Shown here: piece after piece, positions 1 to 8,690 of the stretch
Numbering within the stretch: position 1 is the first letter of the stretch
Layout of the letters: every line of letters starts with the position of its first letter
IMG/VR virus record: IMGVR_UViG_3300031355_000070
Coordinates: 1-55,272 of that record
Strand: one strand, 5' to 3'
Origin: a virus
Length of the DNA stretch: 55,272 bases
Notes under the pieces: model-generated
Databases searched by the model: none
What the model was told of the DNA's origin: nothing
What the model saw: only the letters and a program-made list of their open reading frames with translations
Program-made: the position numbers and the translations under genes

Positions 1-127
1 ATCCTTCGGCAATTTCGCAGGGAGCATATTAACGACTGGTTCTGATTTGAACGATGCTTTATCAGGATTATGGGGCGATATCAAGAGCTCATTTATCGGA
101 ATGATAGTCGATATGGTCGCAGATTGG
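1..127. repeat. 127-bp exact direct repeat (copy 1)
   Basis: Identical base for base to 53578-53704; the first mismatch is at 128 versus 53705. The length of exactly 127 and the location at the contig start suggest a de Bruijn graph junction (k=127) rather than a biological repeat. That is an inference. Confidence 0.9.
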
Positions 128-811
128 GTAACGAAGTTTCTTAAAAAACTGGTATCTGAAACGGCGGCGAATTGTGGGGCGATTACAGCCGCATCGGCTG
201 TTTGTGGCACTAATGCAGGAACGGCAATGGGCAGCGCAGCAACGACTGCCGCAGGAGCAGGAGGAGAAACAGCAGGAGCAGCCCTTACAGCATCATTTGC
301 TACTGCTTTGGCTGTGGAAGCTGTGGTATTCACTGCCTTTCTTGGAGCTGTAAGTCTACTCGATAAGCTTTTCCCTAAGCATGTCAAAACAATGGCAGAA
401 TTGGCAGCCATAGAAGCGAAAAAGGCTTTCGATAAGGCAGCAAAGGAATATGCTCTTCCAGGAGAATGGGGCAAAGGTGGCATAGTAGCAGAGCCAGAAG
501 CAGAACCAGGAAGTGGCTATCAGTTTGGTGGTCTTGTTCCGAAAACAGGACTTGCTATGCTTCATCAGGGAGAGTTTGTAATACCGAAAATATCTGTGCC
601 ATCAATTAATATCCCAGAAATGAGAGCTCCAGGCGTTACTAGAAATACCAATGTAGAGATAAACCTTCAACCAGTATTCCAGTTCAATAATCAAGTCGAT
701 CCTAACTTCACTAGAAAGCATGTTCAGAAAGAAGTGCTTCCAGCTTTGATGACACTCTTGGAGACTGGATCGAGAAAGACAAAGCTGAAAGAAATCATGG
801 GGGTAGCATAA
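2..811 (+). CDS. Tape-measure protein, C-terminal part (allele A), cut by window edge
   Basis: The frame is open from base 2, so this is the 3' end of a longer gene and not a gene starting at the TTG at 47. The first 42 codons equal those of the complete tape measure at 52058-54343. From base 128 the sequence is unrelated: an Ala/Gly-rich hydrophobic stretch, then a Lys/Ala-rich helix and a GLVPKTGLAMLHQGEFVIP segment of the kind seen near tape-measure C-termini. From about 613 it again matches the other copy to the stop. Joined to 52058-53577 it would give an in-frame protein of 776 residues. It probably acts in tail length control and in the membrane during DNA entry (family knowledge). Confidence 0.85.
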   Translation, partial: SFGNFAGSILTTGSDLNDALSGLWGDIKSSFIGMIVDMVADWVTKFLKKLVSETAANCGAITAASAVCGTNAGTAMGSAATTAAGAGGETAGAALTASFATALAVEAVVFTAFLGAVSLLDKLFPKHVKTMAELAAIEAKKAFDKAAKEYALPGEWGKGGIVAEPEAEPGSGYQFGGLVPKTGLAMLHQGEFVIPKISVPSINIPEMRAPGVTRNTNVEINLQPVFQFNNQVDPNFTRKHVQKEVLPALMTLLETGSRKTKLKEIMGVA

Positions 812-1721
812 AATGTCTATAGCATATGTGATTGAAAACTATATCGATATGGATACTCTTGATTCTGTGAGCTCTCATGTCAGCCCATTCTATGAAATGT
901 ATAATATCTATAATACTAGGCCGTCCCTGCCTTTAAGATTCGAGGGAAAAGGCTCTGCAGGCGATCCAGAATGGATTTGTATAGACATGGGGACGGGAAG
1001 CGGGTCAACCCAGCATGTCACATTCGTTGGAGTATTCAATCATAATCTGACTGCCAGTCCAGAAAGATTTGCCTTGAAAGGCTGTGCCGATGGCTGCGAA
1101 TCTTTAGGCTCTGGCGGCTGTGATTGGGAGGCCGCTCCTGCATGGACTATCGATTTACGTGACAGGATTTTGTCTGACGGAATTTGCTCTGATAAGTATG
1201 AGAACATATTCGAGAATTCCTGCAAGAAAATAGATAAGACTTCGCAATATTATAGGCTTGAATTCATTGACACTGCGAATCCTGATGAATATGTCGAGGC
1301 AGGGGAAGTTGTCTTGAGCGAGTGGTGCAAGTTCGGGGATAACGTCCATTTGCAACCAGGGCGTGCAGATGGCCCAATGTTCTTTACGGGCAATCAGAAG
1401 ACCTATTATGGGCAGGACTGGGCTGCCTATTATTCCTATGCGGAACATTTCACGTTAACTTTTAAGAATATAAATGACGTCAATAATCGTGATGAGCTTC
1501 AATTATTCCTTATCCGAGTCCAGCAGAATGGCGGAAAATTCATCATCATTCCCGATGACGCAAGCGACTGCTATCAGGCTGGATATAAGGCAAGATGCTA
1601 TTATGTGATAATCGAGAACCAGTCGGACTATGCACAGCGATTAGTGCACGGCTGGACTAAGGAGCTTCGGGAATGGACTCTGGAGCTCAAGACTTTGACT
1701 TCGGGGATAAAACTTTTGTGA
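613..1721. repeat. Long near-identical repeat (copy 1)
   Basis: This segment covers the last ~65 codons of the tape measure and the whole next gene. It matches 54148-55253 with scattered, mostly silent substitutions. It reads as a second allele or a duplicate of the same tail locus. Confidence 0.9.
813..1721 (+). CDS. Tail protein following the tape measure (copy A)
   Basis: A 302-residue protein starting one base after the tape-measure stop. By eye it differs from the product of 54345-55253 at about ten positions. No catalytic motif is visible. Its place directly after the tape measure suggests a distal tail or tail-tip component. A cysteine/glycine-rich patch (GCADGCESLGSGGCDW, around residue 90) could be a structural metal or disulfide site. 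The family is not recognised with certainty. Confidence 0.7.
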   Translation: MSIAYVIENYIDMDTLDSVSSHVSPFYEMYNIYNTRPSLPLRFEGKGSAGDPEWICIDMGTGSGSTQHVTFVGVFNHNLTASPERFALKGCADGCESLGSGGCDWEAAPAWTIDLRDRILSDGICSDKYENIFENSCKKIDKTSQYYRLEFIDTANPDEYVEAGEVVLSEWCKFGDNVHLQPGRADGPMFFTGNQKTYYGQDWAAYYSYAEHFTLTFKNINDVNNRDELQLFLIRVQQNGGKFIIIPDDASDCYQAGYKARCYYVIIENQSDYAQRLVHGWTKELREWTLELKTLTSGIKLL

Positions 1722-1728
1722 GGACAGA

Positions 1729-3168
1729 ATGGCAGGCGTAGGGGAAAGCTGGGAAGACCTCGGTTATTTCGATGCAGTTGCCGATCAGGGCAGCATCCAA
1801 TGTCTAATCGATTTGGGTGGTGGGAAAGTCCTGATGGGTATATATGGCGGATTTGGACCCGGCGCAAAAAGCCTCATATATCACTCAACAGATTACGGAG
1901 AAAACTGGACGGATTTGGGACGACCAATTAACGAAAGCTACTTATATTGTTTTGCTCACCTTGGCTGGGGAATAATTGTTGCAGGAACTGGAACACCTGA
2001 TGGTAAAATTATTCGTTCAATAGATTATGGACTAACCTGGACAGACGAAGGCCAATTAGCCGCAGAAAACGGCGTCACATCAATCGTTTCTATTGGTGGT
2101 GGGGCAGGATTAGCAGGAACAAATCCTAATAGAAATATTTATCGTACAATTGATTATGGCGAAAATTGGTCTGGCGTTTGCCAGTTGGGCGGAGCTGGAG
2201 GCAAAGTTGGGGCTATGATAAACATAGGCAATGATATAATAATAGCAGGAACAAACCCTGACAGCGAAATATTCCGTTCCACAGATAACGGTGCTACTTG
2301 GTCGCTTGTAGGGGTTGGGGGTTTCACTGAAATATTATGTCTTGCTTATTTGGGCAATGGAATAGTGTTAGCCGGAACAAATGCCAACCCAGGGGAGGTC
2401 CTGCGCTCCACAGATTATGGAGCTACTTGGGCAGTAGCGACAACCTTTCCAACGATTAGCTGTCAATCTCTAACAAACCTTGAGAACGGAATAGCTGTTG
2501 CGGGAACAGCCGGACCTGCGAATGGAAACATATGGCGTACAGCAGATTATGGATTGACCTGGACAGATTTAGGTAGGCAATATAATGCAAACACTATAAA
2601 CGCACTCATAAAACTTGATGATGGCAGAGGCATGGCTGGAACTGGGCCAGCGGCTACATATTCTAAAGTATTGCGTTCTTTAGCCCCCACTGCCAATGGC
2701 GATGCAGGTGGCGATATCGCTTTTTCAACCGCTAAGAATAAGAAGCCTATTATTCTGACTCACTGGGTATGGAAGGCGAAGGACGGGACTACGGTTGATA
2801 AATACTATTCTCCGATTGACACACGTTGCCGTTCATTATCGACTTTCTACGACGGCCGCATATTGTCCTGCTCTCTCGTGACCCGTGCGATAGATGACAG
2901 GACTGGACTGTATTCAGTTTCGGACATGACGATTGAGCTTGCCAACCATGACAAGGAATTCTCAAAGATGCTGGCAAGATACTTTCTCAAGAATCAGTTA
3001 GTCGAAATATTCCATGCTTGGTGCGATGAGCCTGAGGCCTGGAAACGCTCTGTCTTTCAGGGCGTAGTGGTGGATTATTCGCTCAAAGGCACATCATTCT
3101 TTGTGACAATTCGGGATGTAACACAGAAGTATTTCAAGATGAAAGTGCCTCCAGAGGTTTGCACATGA
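1729..3168 (+). CDS. Tail protein with N-terminal BNR/Asp-box beta-propeller
   Basis: 479 residues. Six Asp-box motifs (S/T-x-D-x-G-x-T/N-W) occur at about residues 53, 97, 140, 184, 227 and 271, one every ~43 residues. The N-terminus (GESWEDLG, residues 5-12) looks like a seventh half-blade. This predicts a sialidase/Vps10-type propeller. Residues ~340-479 are a different domain of tail-hub type and probably anchor it to the tail. The propeller would be a carbohydrate or receptor-binding module; no sialidase catalytic residues can be claimed. A second copy of this gene begins at 55261 at the window edge. Confidence 0.75.
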   Translation: MAGVGESWEDLGYFDAVADQGSIQCLIDLGGGKVLMGIYGGFGPGAKSLIYHSTDYGENWTDLGRPINESYLYCFAHLGWGIIVAGTGTPDGKIIRSIDYGLTWTDEGQLAAENGVTSIVSIGGGAGLAGTNPNRNIYRTIDYGENWSGVCQLGGAGGKVGAMINIGNDIIIAGTNPDSEIFRSTDNGATWSLVGVGGFTEILCLAYLGNGIVLAGTNANPGEVLRSTDYGATWAVATTFPTISCQSLTNLENGIAVAGTAGPANGNIWRTADYGLTWTDLGRQYNANTINALIKLDDGRGMAGTGPAATYSKVLRSLAPTANGDAGGDIAFSTAKNKKPIILTHWVWKAKDGTTVDKYYSPIDTRCRSLSTFYDGRILSCSLVTRAIDDRTGLYSVSDMTIELANHDKEFSKMLARYFLKNQLVEIFHAWCDEPEAWKRSVFQGVVVDYSLKGTSFFVTIRDVTQKYFKMKVPPEVCT

Positions 3169-3743
3169 ACATAGGCGATGAGATAAGAGGAATAAAACTC
3201 CAGATAGCCGATATAAATAGGCGGTTGAACTCAATCAGAGCCAGGGTTTTAAGGCATCTCATACTCGATCCGAAACGGTTTAAAATGCCCGCTGCCAATT
3301 TTCCTAATGAAAGCTTTGAGGGACTTTATTATACCTTGGATTTTGATAAAGGCACTGAAGAATCTGCATACTGCCAGGAACATGTGCCATTTAGATGGGA
3401 CGTGGCCACTGACATAGAAATAACGGTTTCCTGGCTGCATGACAGCGTCGATGCCGGTGCGGTTGTTTGGGGAATAGAATATAAGGCGATAAAAGCTGGT
3501 GAGGCTGTTGCTGGAGCAGGGACTACGATAACGCAGGCCAGCGCCGGAGGACATGCGGCTAGTGTTGAAGTAAGAACTGCATTCACAGCAAAAATACTGC
3601 ATGCTAATCTTGAGCAGGACGATGATTTGGCTATAAGATTTTTCAGAAAGGCGGCCGATGCAGGCGATACATTGGATGAGGACGCTAGAGCAATTAATAT
3701 ACATATAACATTTACTCAGTATCTCAGAGGGAAGGCTTTGTAA
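3165..3743 (+). CDS. Small tail-tip/virion protein
   Basis: The ATG at 3165 overlaps the upstream TGA (ATGA) and has an AGAGG site, so I prefer it to the in-frame TTG at 3159. About 192 residues. A short helical basic N-terminus is followed by a beta-rich domain (ITVSWLHDSVDAGAVVWGIEY). It resembles small jelly-roll or carbohydrate-binding virion proteins, but I do not recognise the family. It lies in the tail-tip operon. Confidence 0.6.
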   Translation: MNIGDEIRGIKLQIADINRRLNSIRARVLRHLILDPKRFKMPAANFPNESFEGLYYTLDFDKGTEESAYCQEHVPFRWDVATDIEITVSWLHDSVDAGAVVWGIEYKAIKAGEAVAGAGTTITQASAGGHAASVEVRTAFTAKILHANLEQDDDLAIRFFRKAADAGDTLDEDARAINIHITFTQYLRGKAL

Positions 3744-3744
3744 A

Positions 3745-5019
3745 ATGGCTGTATACCCGAATATTTATCCCGAACATGTCGGTAGAAAAATGCCTGAAAT
3801 CATAGGTAAGGCTATTTTGACAACTGGAGAATGTGAAGATATCGCAAGAGGAGCGGTCGAGGCTGTATATGTGGACACTTCAGGAGCACCTTTTTCATAT
3901 CTTGCGGCACGCGGAACTCTTCATGGCATATCACAAGTATTTTCAGATGGCGTATTGATAGCTCCAGCCAATTATACGATTGCACAACGGGATGGCGGGC
4001 GGACTTATATCGATTTTGTAGCCGATCAGGGCGATAGAAGGATCGCATTCAATGCCACCGGATATATGTTCGGTCCCTGGAATTCCGGGGCTGGCTACGT
4101 CCAGAATCCGGCATACGTAATATTATTTTATCTCGCATTCATAATTGGCGTGCCAAATGCCGATATCGATGTTGCATCCTTCAATACACTTGCGGTGCTT
4201 TACGATGCTTTGGGAGCGGGTACGTCCGGCAAGCTGATAATTCAGGATACTCAAGAAGCGGAGGCGGTACTCCAGGAGCTACTGTTCTCATACGGGGCTA
4301 AGCTCTGGACTGCGAATGACGGCCGGTTGAAGATAGAGATGAAAAGCATAGCGGCCTTCGCAACGAATATTGTTATATTCAGCCAGATAGACGTGCTTGA
4401 GGCGGCCGAACGAAGATACAATCTTGCCATAGCAATCAATAGCATAAAGAGTCAATATGATTTTATACCGACTGCTAGCTTTTATAAGGGAGCGTTTGAG
4501 GATGATCTTGGCTCAAGCATAGCCGATTACGAAGCCGAAATGGAATCCCAGACGCCGTATTATTTGCCCTGGACTGATTCGGCTGTGCTTATAGCAAAAC
4601 GGCTGACTGATGATTTGCTGAAGATGGGGCATGGCGATAAGGTTATAGCGTTTCCGGTCCCCATTAAATGGATTGATACGCTGGACATATATACGAACTT
4701 CCGATTTCAGGACCCGTATGGTTTGAGCTGGGCTAAGGCAGGCGATAAGGGCTATCGCATATATTACATCATAAGCCTTGAGGCTGACTATCAGAACCAG
4801 ATAATAAACATCGAGGCTGTGGACTTGCAGTGGCTTCTGAGGCAGTACATGATAATTGCAGACTGCGATGATTTAAGCTCGCTGGAATGGGACAGCGCAA
4901 GCGAAGAGGACAGGATGTATGCCTATATTTGCGATTGCACAGGTGAATCTGGCGCTGATGAGTATGAGTTCCCGGATGGCGAACCCTGCAAGATAATCAT
5001 AGATTGTGATGACATATAA
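3745..5019 (+). CDS. Tail hub / baseplate-like protein
   Basis: 424 residues, starting one base after the previous stop. The middle part (LQELLFSYGAKLWTANDGRL) and the segment YRIYYIISLEADYQNQ resemble siphovirus tail-hub proteins that form the ring at the tail tip. The C-terminus is acidic and cysteine-rich (about five Cys in the last 45 residues), which is odd for the family and might bind metal. The assignment rests on pattern and position only. Confidence 0.55.
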   Translation: MAVYPNIYPEHVGRKMPEIIGKAILTTGECEDIARGAVEAVYVDTSGAPFSYLAARGTLHGISQVFSDGVLIAPANYTIAQRDGGRTYIDFVADQGDRRIAFNATGYMFGPWNSGAGYVQNPAYVILFYLAFIIGVPNADIDVASFNTLAVLYDALGAGTSGKLIIQDTQEAEAVLQELLFSYGAKLWTANDGRLKIEMKSIAAFATNIVIFSQIDVLEAAERRYNLAIAINSIKSQYDFIPTASFYKGAFEDDLGSSIADYEAEMESQTPYYLPWTDSAVLIAKRLTDDLLKMGHGDKVIAFPVPIKWIDTLDIYTNFRFQDPYGLSWAKAGDKGYRIYYIISLEADYQNQIINIEAVDLQWLLRQYMIIADCDDLSSLEWDSASEEDRMYAYICDCTGESGADEYEFPDGEPCKIIIDCDDI

Positions 5020-5031
5020 GGAGAGATTAAA

Positions 5032-6648
5032 ATGGCAGACTTAATAACTGGCGCCGACTCCGTTGGCGGAGAGGCTTTCTGCGATGACATATACAATAGC
5101 CTGAAGAATCATTGGCGGGCTGACTATGGAGGCGACCCATGTGGAGAGCTTTCTGGTATTCAGCCTGGAATGATTGTCAATGACAGTTATGACAACAGGC
5201 TTTACCTGGCTCTACTTGAGAGCGGATGTGCCTGCTCAGAAATACTTCAGTCATGTGTGCCTCTATCCGATGATGAGGTTATCGGATTCGGTGATGACTG
5301 GGATGTTACGATTGGCTTTGATTCAGCTAACAATAGACTAGAGATTACTGGAAATATTTATATTGAGACCTTAGGAGATTTCTCGACTCATTGGAGGGAT
5401 GATTACGGAGGCGATCCTTGCATAGGTTCTGGAGCGCCTCCAAATATTACGGCTGGAATGATTATTAACGATAGCTATGATGATAGGCTTTATTTAGCGA
5501 TTCTCGACAGTGATTGTTCTTGCTCAGAGATACTTCAGGATTGTGTGCCACTTTCTGACGATAAGACAATCGACTTCGGGAACGATGCTGATAGCTCTAT
5601 CGGATACGAGACGACAAATGACGCATTGATTTTCGGCATTCCAGTCAGTACTGGAGCTTCTGGTGATAATAAGCGAGGGCTTATCTTCTGCGATGAGGCT
5701 GATATCGATGTGGACTTTACGGGGCTTTTAGGCTCATCGCTACAGCCTAGGGTTGCTCTGGTGGACTTGGATACTGACAGCTATCTGGGCTTTAGCTTCG
5801 CTTCTGATGACACTCCTGAGATTAGGATGCAGAGTCAGGCATATTATAACCTCATTCAGACCTCACAGGCTGAAGGGCTCGCTGGCGCTGATTTAAGGAT
5901 TGGGCTTGATCCGTCGCTTTATACGCTGAACATTCTACCCAGAGCTTTAATCGGCAATGATTTAGCATTGACACCAGCGGTTGACCCGACATTGCGAATA
6001 TGGGCTAATGATGCTTCGGATAGCCTGTTCATGTATCACGATGGCGCAAACGCATATTTCCAGACTGATGATGGTAATTTTGTATTCCAGACAGATGAGG
6101 GGGTTAATACAAATACTATTCTTGGAATTCAAGGTAAGGGAACTGGTTTTGGTAATTTACGAGTATATGACCAAGATCAAGCTGAATATGTGAGTTTCTA
6201 TGCGAATGCTGGGTCGGGTCATTTAACAATGGGAGGAGTTGCTCCTGGTAATTTACATCTTCAATACAATGTTGCACAGAATATTAGATTTTGGTGGGGG
6301 CTTGCTGCTGGTAATCCCTACTTTTATATCTACGGTTGGATAACTGCGGGAGCTGCTGTTCGTTATGCTAGAATGAGAATGGAAGACACAAATGACGAAT
6401 TCACAATTGAGGCTGAAGACAATGCGAACCATGAGGGAATAACGGTATTAATTCCACAGGCTGACCAGAAATTCAGAGTGAGAGGAGCGGCTAGTGCATT
6501 GAGGTTCTATGTGAAATCGGATGGGGAGTTAGGCACAAACCAGACGGCGTCGGCAACGACTCTGGGCAATGTGACTGACAGGTTGCCCATATATGATGAA
6601 AACCAGGCGCTTGTCGGCTACGTTCCGCTATACGATGCGATAACATAA
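5032..6648 (+). CDS. Tail fibre with two tandem N-terminal repeats
   Basis: 538 residues with ribosome site AGGAGA. Residues ~26-108 and ~119-202 are diverged copies of one unit: each has HWRxDYGGDPC, then NDSYDxRLYLA, then CSEILQxCVPLSDD. Four cysteines per unit are conserved between copies. The rest is Asp/Asn/Gly-rich and beta-repetitive. It ends with VTDRLPIYDENQALVGYVPLYD, a common phage fibre tail. It is likely the receptor-binding fibre. Confidence 0.75.
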   Translation: MADLITGADSVGGEAFCDDIYNSLKNHWRADYGGDPCGELSGIQPGMIVNDSYDNRLYLALLESGCACSEILQSCVPLSDDEVIGFGDDWDVTIGFDSANNRLEITGNIYIETLGDFSTHWRDDYGGDPCIGSGAPPNITAGMIINDSYDDRLYLAILDSDCSCSEILQDCVPLSDDKTIDFGNDADSSIGYETTNDALIFGIPVSTGASGDNKRGLIFCDEADIDVDFTGLLGSSLQPRVALVDLDTDSYLGFSFASDDTPEIRMQSQAYYNLIQTSQAEGLAGADLRIGLDPSLYTLNILPRALIGNDLALTPAVDPTLRIWANDASDSLFMYHDGANAYFQTDDGNFVFQTDEGVNTNTILGIQGKGTGFGNLRVYDQDQAEYVSFYANAGSGHLTMGGVAPGNLHLQYNVAQNIRFWWGLAAGNPYFYIYGWITAGAAVRYARMRMEDTNDEFTIEAEDNANHEGITVLIPQADQKFRVRGAASALRFYVKSDGELGTNQTASATTLGNVTDRLPIYDENQALVGYVPLYDAIT

Positions 6649-6658
6649 GGAGAATAAT

Positions 6659-6919
6659 ATGGCAAATTTACAATCTTGGGAAGATTTTGGAAGGGTCATT
6701 GGAAGCGTCAATCGGCTTGCAAGCGACATTAAAGAGATTGCTAGGGATATAGAAAGATTGGAAGAGCTGAAGGCTGAAATCATAGATGACACAGAGCGGA
6801 AAGCCGAATTGATTAAGATATTCGCTGTCCATCCAGACTATTCAGTCACATGGTTTACGACAAGATTCAACAAGCTCAAGGCGCTAAAGGCATATCTTGA
6901 GGATAATGGATATTTATGA
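6659..6919 (+). CDS. Small helical protein after the fibre
   Basis: 86 residues with an AGGAG site. Heptad-like helices span residues ~10-55, followed by a C-terminal helix. It sits directly after the fibre, where fibre chaperones or small structural proteins are often found. Not recognised. Confidence 0.55.
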   Translation: MANLQSWEDFGRVIGSVNRLASDIKEIARDIERLEELKAEIIDDTERKAELIKIFAVHPDYSVTWFTTRFNKLKALKAYLEDNGYL

Positions 6920-6944
6920 TAGCATATAAATAAAAGGAGAAACT

Positions 6945-7337
6945 ATGATAATAAAGTTAAATCATGTTTTTAAAACTTTCGACGGGGAAGCTCTGTTTGA
7001 GAACGTTCGGACTGGCAAGAAGGACGAGAAGGGCAATCCAGTTACAGAGCGTGTAGAGCTTACCATGAAGCGGCTTTGCCAGAATTTCCTGCTGATAGAG
7101 AAGAGAGATACGACTGGAAGAGACAAACCTTTATCATCAGAAGAGAAGTTCAATAGGCATAATCTTGCTCTTGAAATTCATAATGCGGATGATGAGATAG
7201 ATTTGTCAGTGGATGACGTTAAGCTGTTGAAGGACTTGGTTGGGGAGCTGGGCACTCCGCTTGTAGTCGGACAAGCTTGGCCAATCCTAGACCCGCCTGC
7301 GAAAGAGGTAAAGAAAACCTTTCCGAAGAAGCGATAG
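6945..7337 (+). CDS. Conserved phage protein of unknown function
   Basis: 130 residues with ribosome site AAGGAGA. Charged, with a beta-rich N-terminus (KTFDGEALFENV), a helical middle (EEKFNRHNLALEIHNAD) and a basic tail KKTFPKKR. Last gene of the tail operon. This kind of protein recurs at the end of tail operons, but its function is unknown to me. Confidence 0.55.
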   Translation: MIIKLNHVFKTFDGEALFENVRTGKKDEKGNPVTERVELTMKRLCQNFLLIEKRDTTGRDKPLSSEEKFNRHNLALEIHNADDEIDLSVDDVKLLKDLVGELGTPLVVGQAWPILDPPAKEVKKTFPKKR

Positions 7338-7451
7338 CCTTCATTTTCACCAAGATAATCCAAAATAATTATATTCTAGTGCCTTCCACGAACTAGGCTA
7401 CAACATCTGGTAGTCTGAAAAAACTAATTTCCATAAAACTAATAATAATGC

Positions 7452-7479
7452 TTGACAAAGGGTTACAAAGGTCTATAAT
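7452..7479 (+). promoter_or_regulatory. Sigma-70-type promoter P1
   Basis: TTGACA at 7452-7457, a 16-base spacer and TATAAT at 7474-7479, both hexamers perfect. Transcription would start near 7486, a few bases before the ATG at 7490. It begins the early/control operon. Confidence 0.75.
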
Positions 7480-7489
7480 TATATATGAG

Positions 7490-7735
7490 ATGAGAAACAA
7501 GACAGAGAAAACAGAGCCGAAAATCCTGGAAAACAAGACGCGCCAAGCGATGAGTCAAGTAGCCGAGAAACTTTTAGCATCATGCGGAGTAGGATATTTA
7601 GAGGCCGAGATTGGTGAAACAAGGCAACATACGCGGGCAAGCGAAAAACCGTATTCGATTCAATATCGAAGAGTAGCGGATGACGAGCTTGAAACAAGCG
7701 GATCTGGGCAGACACTCCATCTTGTTTCTCTATAA
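7490..7735 (+). CDS. Small unknown protein, possibly leaderless
   Basis: 81 residues from the ATG at 7490. The longer frame from 7448 would start upstream of promoter P1 and is therefore unlikely. No ribosome site precedes 7490 and the predicted start of transcription is only about 4 bases away. The protein is polar and helical at the N-terminus, with no recognised domain. It overlaps the following peptidase gene if that gene uses the 7680 start. Confidence 0.4.
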   Translation: MRNKTEKTEPKILENKTRQAMSQVAEKLLASCGVGYLEAEIGETRQHTRASEKPYSIQYRRVADDELETSGSGQTLHLVSL

Positions 7736-8183
7736 TAAGATGAAAAAGAAAGCATTAAAGAAGTTCAGTATCAGCCATATCCCAGGCTGGGAAACGGAAG
7801 TCAGGATTTCCGATTACGCACTGAAGATTATCATAGACTCGAATCATCAGCATCCGAAGATGGCTCTAGCACATGAATTCGGACACGTCTTCACTGTCAG
7901 AAATATTTCCAACACGGTATATAAAGCACTTGCGACACAGGACTTGCTGTCCATATGGTTCATCAAGCGAAAGGAAAAGGTTAATGCCATAAGGAATGAG
8001 ATGCTGGCATGGCGGTTTGCGAAGGCGATCTGCAAGCCGAAATATTGGAAGGAAGAGGAAGCGGTGAATAGCATCGCGACATACTGCAAGAACCTGATGA
8101 TTAATATGGATGAGAAACGGTTGAAGATTGTTCCGCTGGTCAGGGATTTCATGTCGATGAAGAGGCTATATAGGGGTAATTAA
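7680..8183 (+). CDS. ImmA/IrrE-like zinc metallopeptidase
   Basis: It carries HEFGH (residues 65-69 from this start) followed about 38 residues later by RNEMLAWRFAK. This is the HExxH...E..A..FA signature of the ImmA/IrrE family, which cleaves phage or stress-response repressors. The start is uncertain: 7740 (20 residues shorter) is equally open, and neither has a good ribosome site. Its neighbours include an HTH and a ribbon-helix-helix protein, in line with a repressor-cleaving role. The overlap with the preceding frame argues for 7740. Confidence 0.75.
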   Translation: MTSLKQADLGRHSILFLYNKMKKKALKKFSISHIPGWETEVRISDYALKIIIDSNHQHPKMALAHEFGHVFTVRNISNTVYKALATQDLLSIWFIKRKEKVNAIRNEMLAWRFAKAICKPKYWKEEEAVNSIATYCKNLMINMDEKRLKIVPLVRDFMSMKRLYRGN

Positions 8184-8184
8184 A

Positions 8185-8367
8185 ATGTCATTTAAAATCG
8201 TAGGTGCTCATAATGGCTGGCTCATCAGGACTGGGGATGGCAGAGACATATGCTTTTTTGCCGAAGAGAACGGCCCTCAGGAAGGCTTGGTAAAGGCTTT
8301 GCATTATGTGAATTGCAGAATCAATAACAGTAAGCAACAATTTGAGAGATTGCAAAGGCTGAATTGA
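8185..8367 (+). CDS. Small unknown protein
   Basis: 60 residues, starting one base after the peptidase stop. A beta-hairpin-like start (FKIVGAHNGWLIRTGDGRD) is followed by a helix. Likely translationally coupled to the peptidase. Function unknown. Confidence 0.5.
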   Translation: MSFKIVGAHNGWLIRTGDGRDICFFAEENGPQEGLVKALHYVNCRINNSKQQFERLQRLN

Positions 8368-8374
8368 AATATGG

Positions 8375-8435
8375 GGAGGGATAGTGTTAGCAAAAGAGTG
8401 CTTAAAAATGTTATGAGCAGTTTGCCTATCCCTTC
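8375..8435 (+). other. Intercistronic folded element E1
   Basis: Outer arms GGGATAG (8378-8384) and CTATCCC (8426-8432), extendable by about three pairs. Inner arms are GCAAA/TTTGC (8390-8394/8421-8425) and TGCT/AGCA (8399-8402/8416-8419). It starts just after a stop and ends just before TATAAGGAG of the next gene. No T-tract. Confidence 0.5.
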
Positions 8436-8451
8436 TATATAAGGAGTAACA

Positions 8452-8586
8452 ATGAATAAACCAAAACAAGCATTAATAATCGGGCTAGACGATAAGCAGA
8501 AGAAATTACTCAGAATTCTGCTTAAGCATCAGAAAGCTATCTGTGACATGAGAGAGTCCGATCGCAGGAAGGAGTATCAGAGATGA
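8452..8586 (+). CDS. Small basic helical protein
   Basis: 44 residues with a perfect AAGGAG site 8 bases upstream of the ATG. Lys/Arg-rich helix. It overlaps the next gene by ATGA. Too short for confident family assignment. Confidence 0.5.
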   Translation: MNKPKQALIIGLDDKQKKLLRILLKHQKAICDMRESDRRKEYQR

Positions 8587-8690
8587 CGTGGCAAATCATA
8601 GCTCTTCTGGGAATGCTGGTGATAGCTGGGATATTCCTTTTCTTGGCTTATTGCTTGGCCTGCAATGATATTGATGAGGAGGACAAATGA
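8583..8690 (+). CDS. Single-pass membrane peptide
   Basis: 35 residues. A hydrophobic helix spans residues ~4-27, followed by an acidic tail (NDIDEEDK). ATGA overlaps at both ends place it in a tightly coupled string of genes. Function unknown. Confidence 0.5.
   Translation: MTWQIIALLGMLVIAGIFLFLAYCLACNDIDEEDK

Noticed and set aside
2040-2580. DNA-level tandem repeat in the propeller gene as a mobile or CRISPR-like array
   Set aside because: The ~129-base period is explained by the Asp-box blades of the encoded protein; the units are diverged and in frame.
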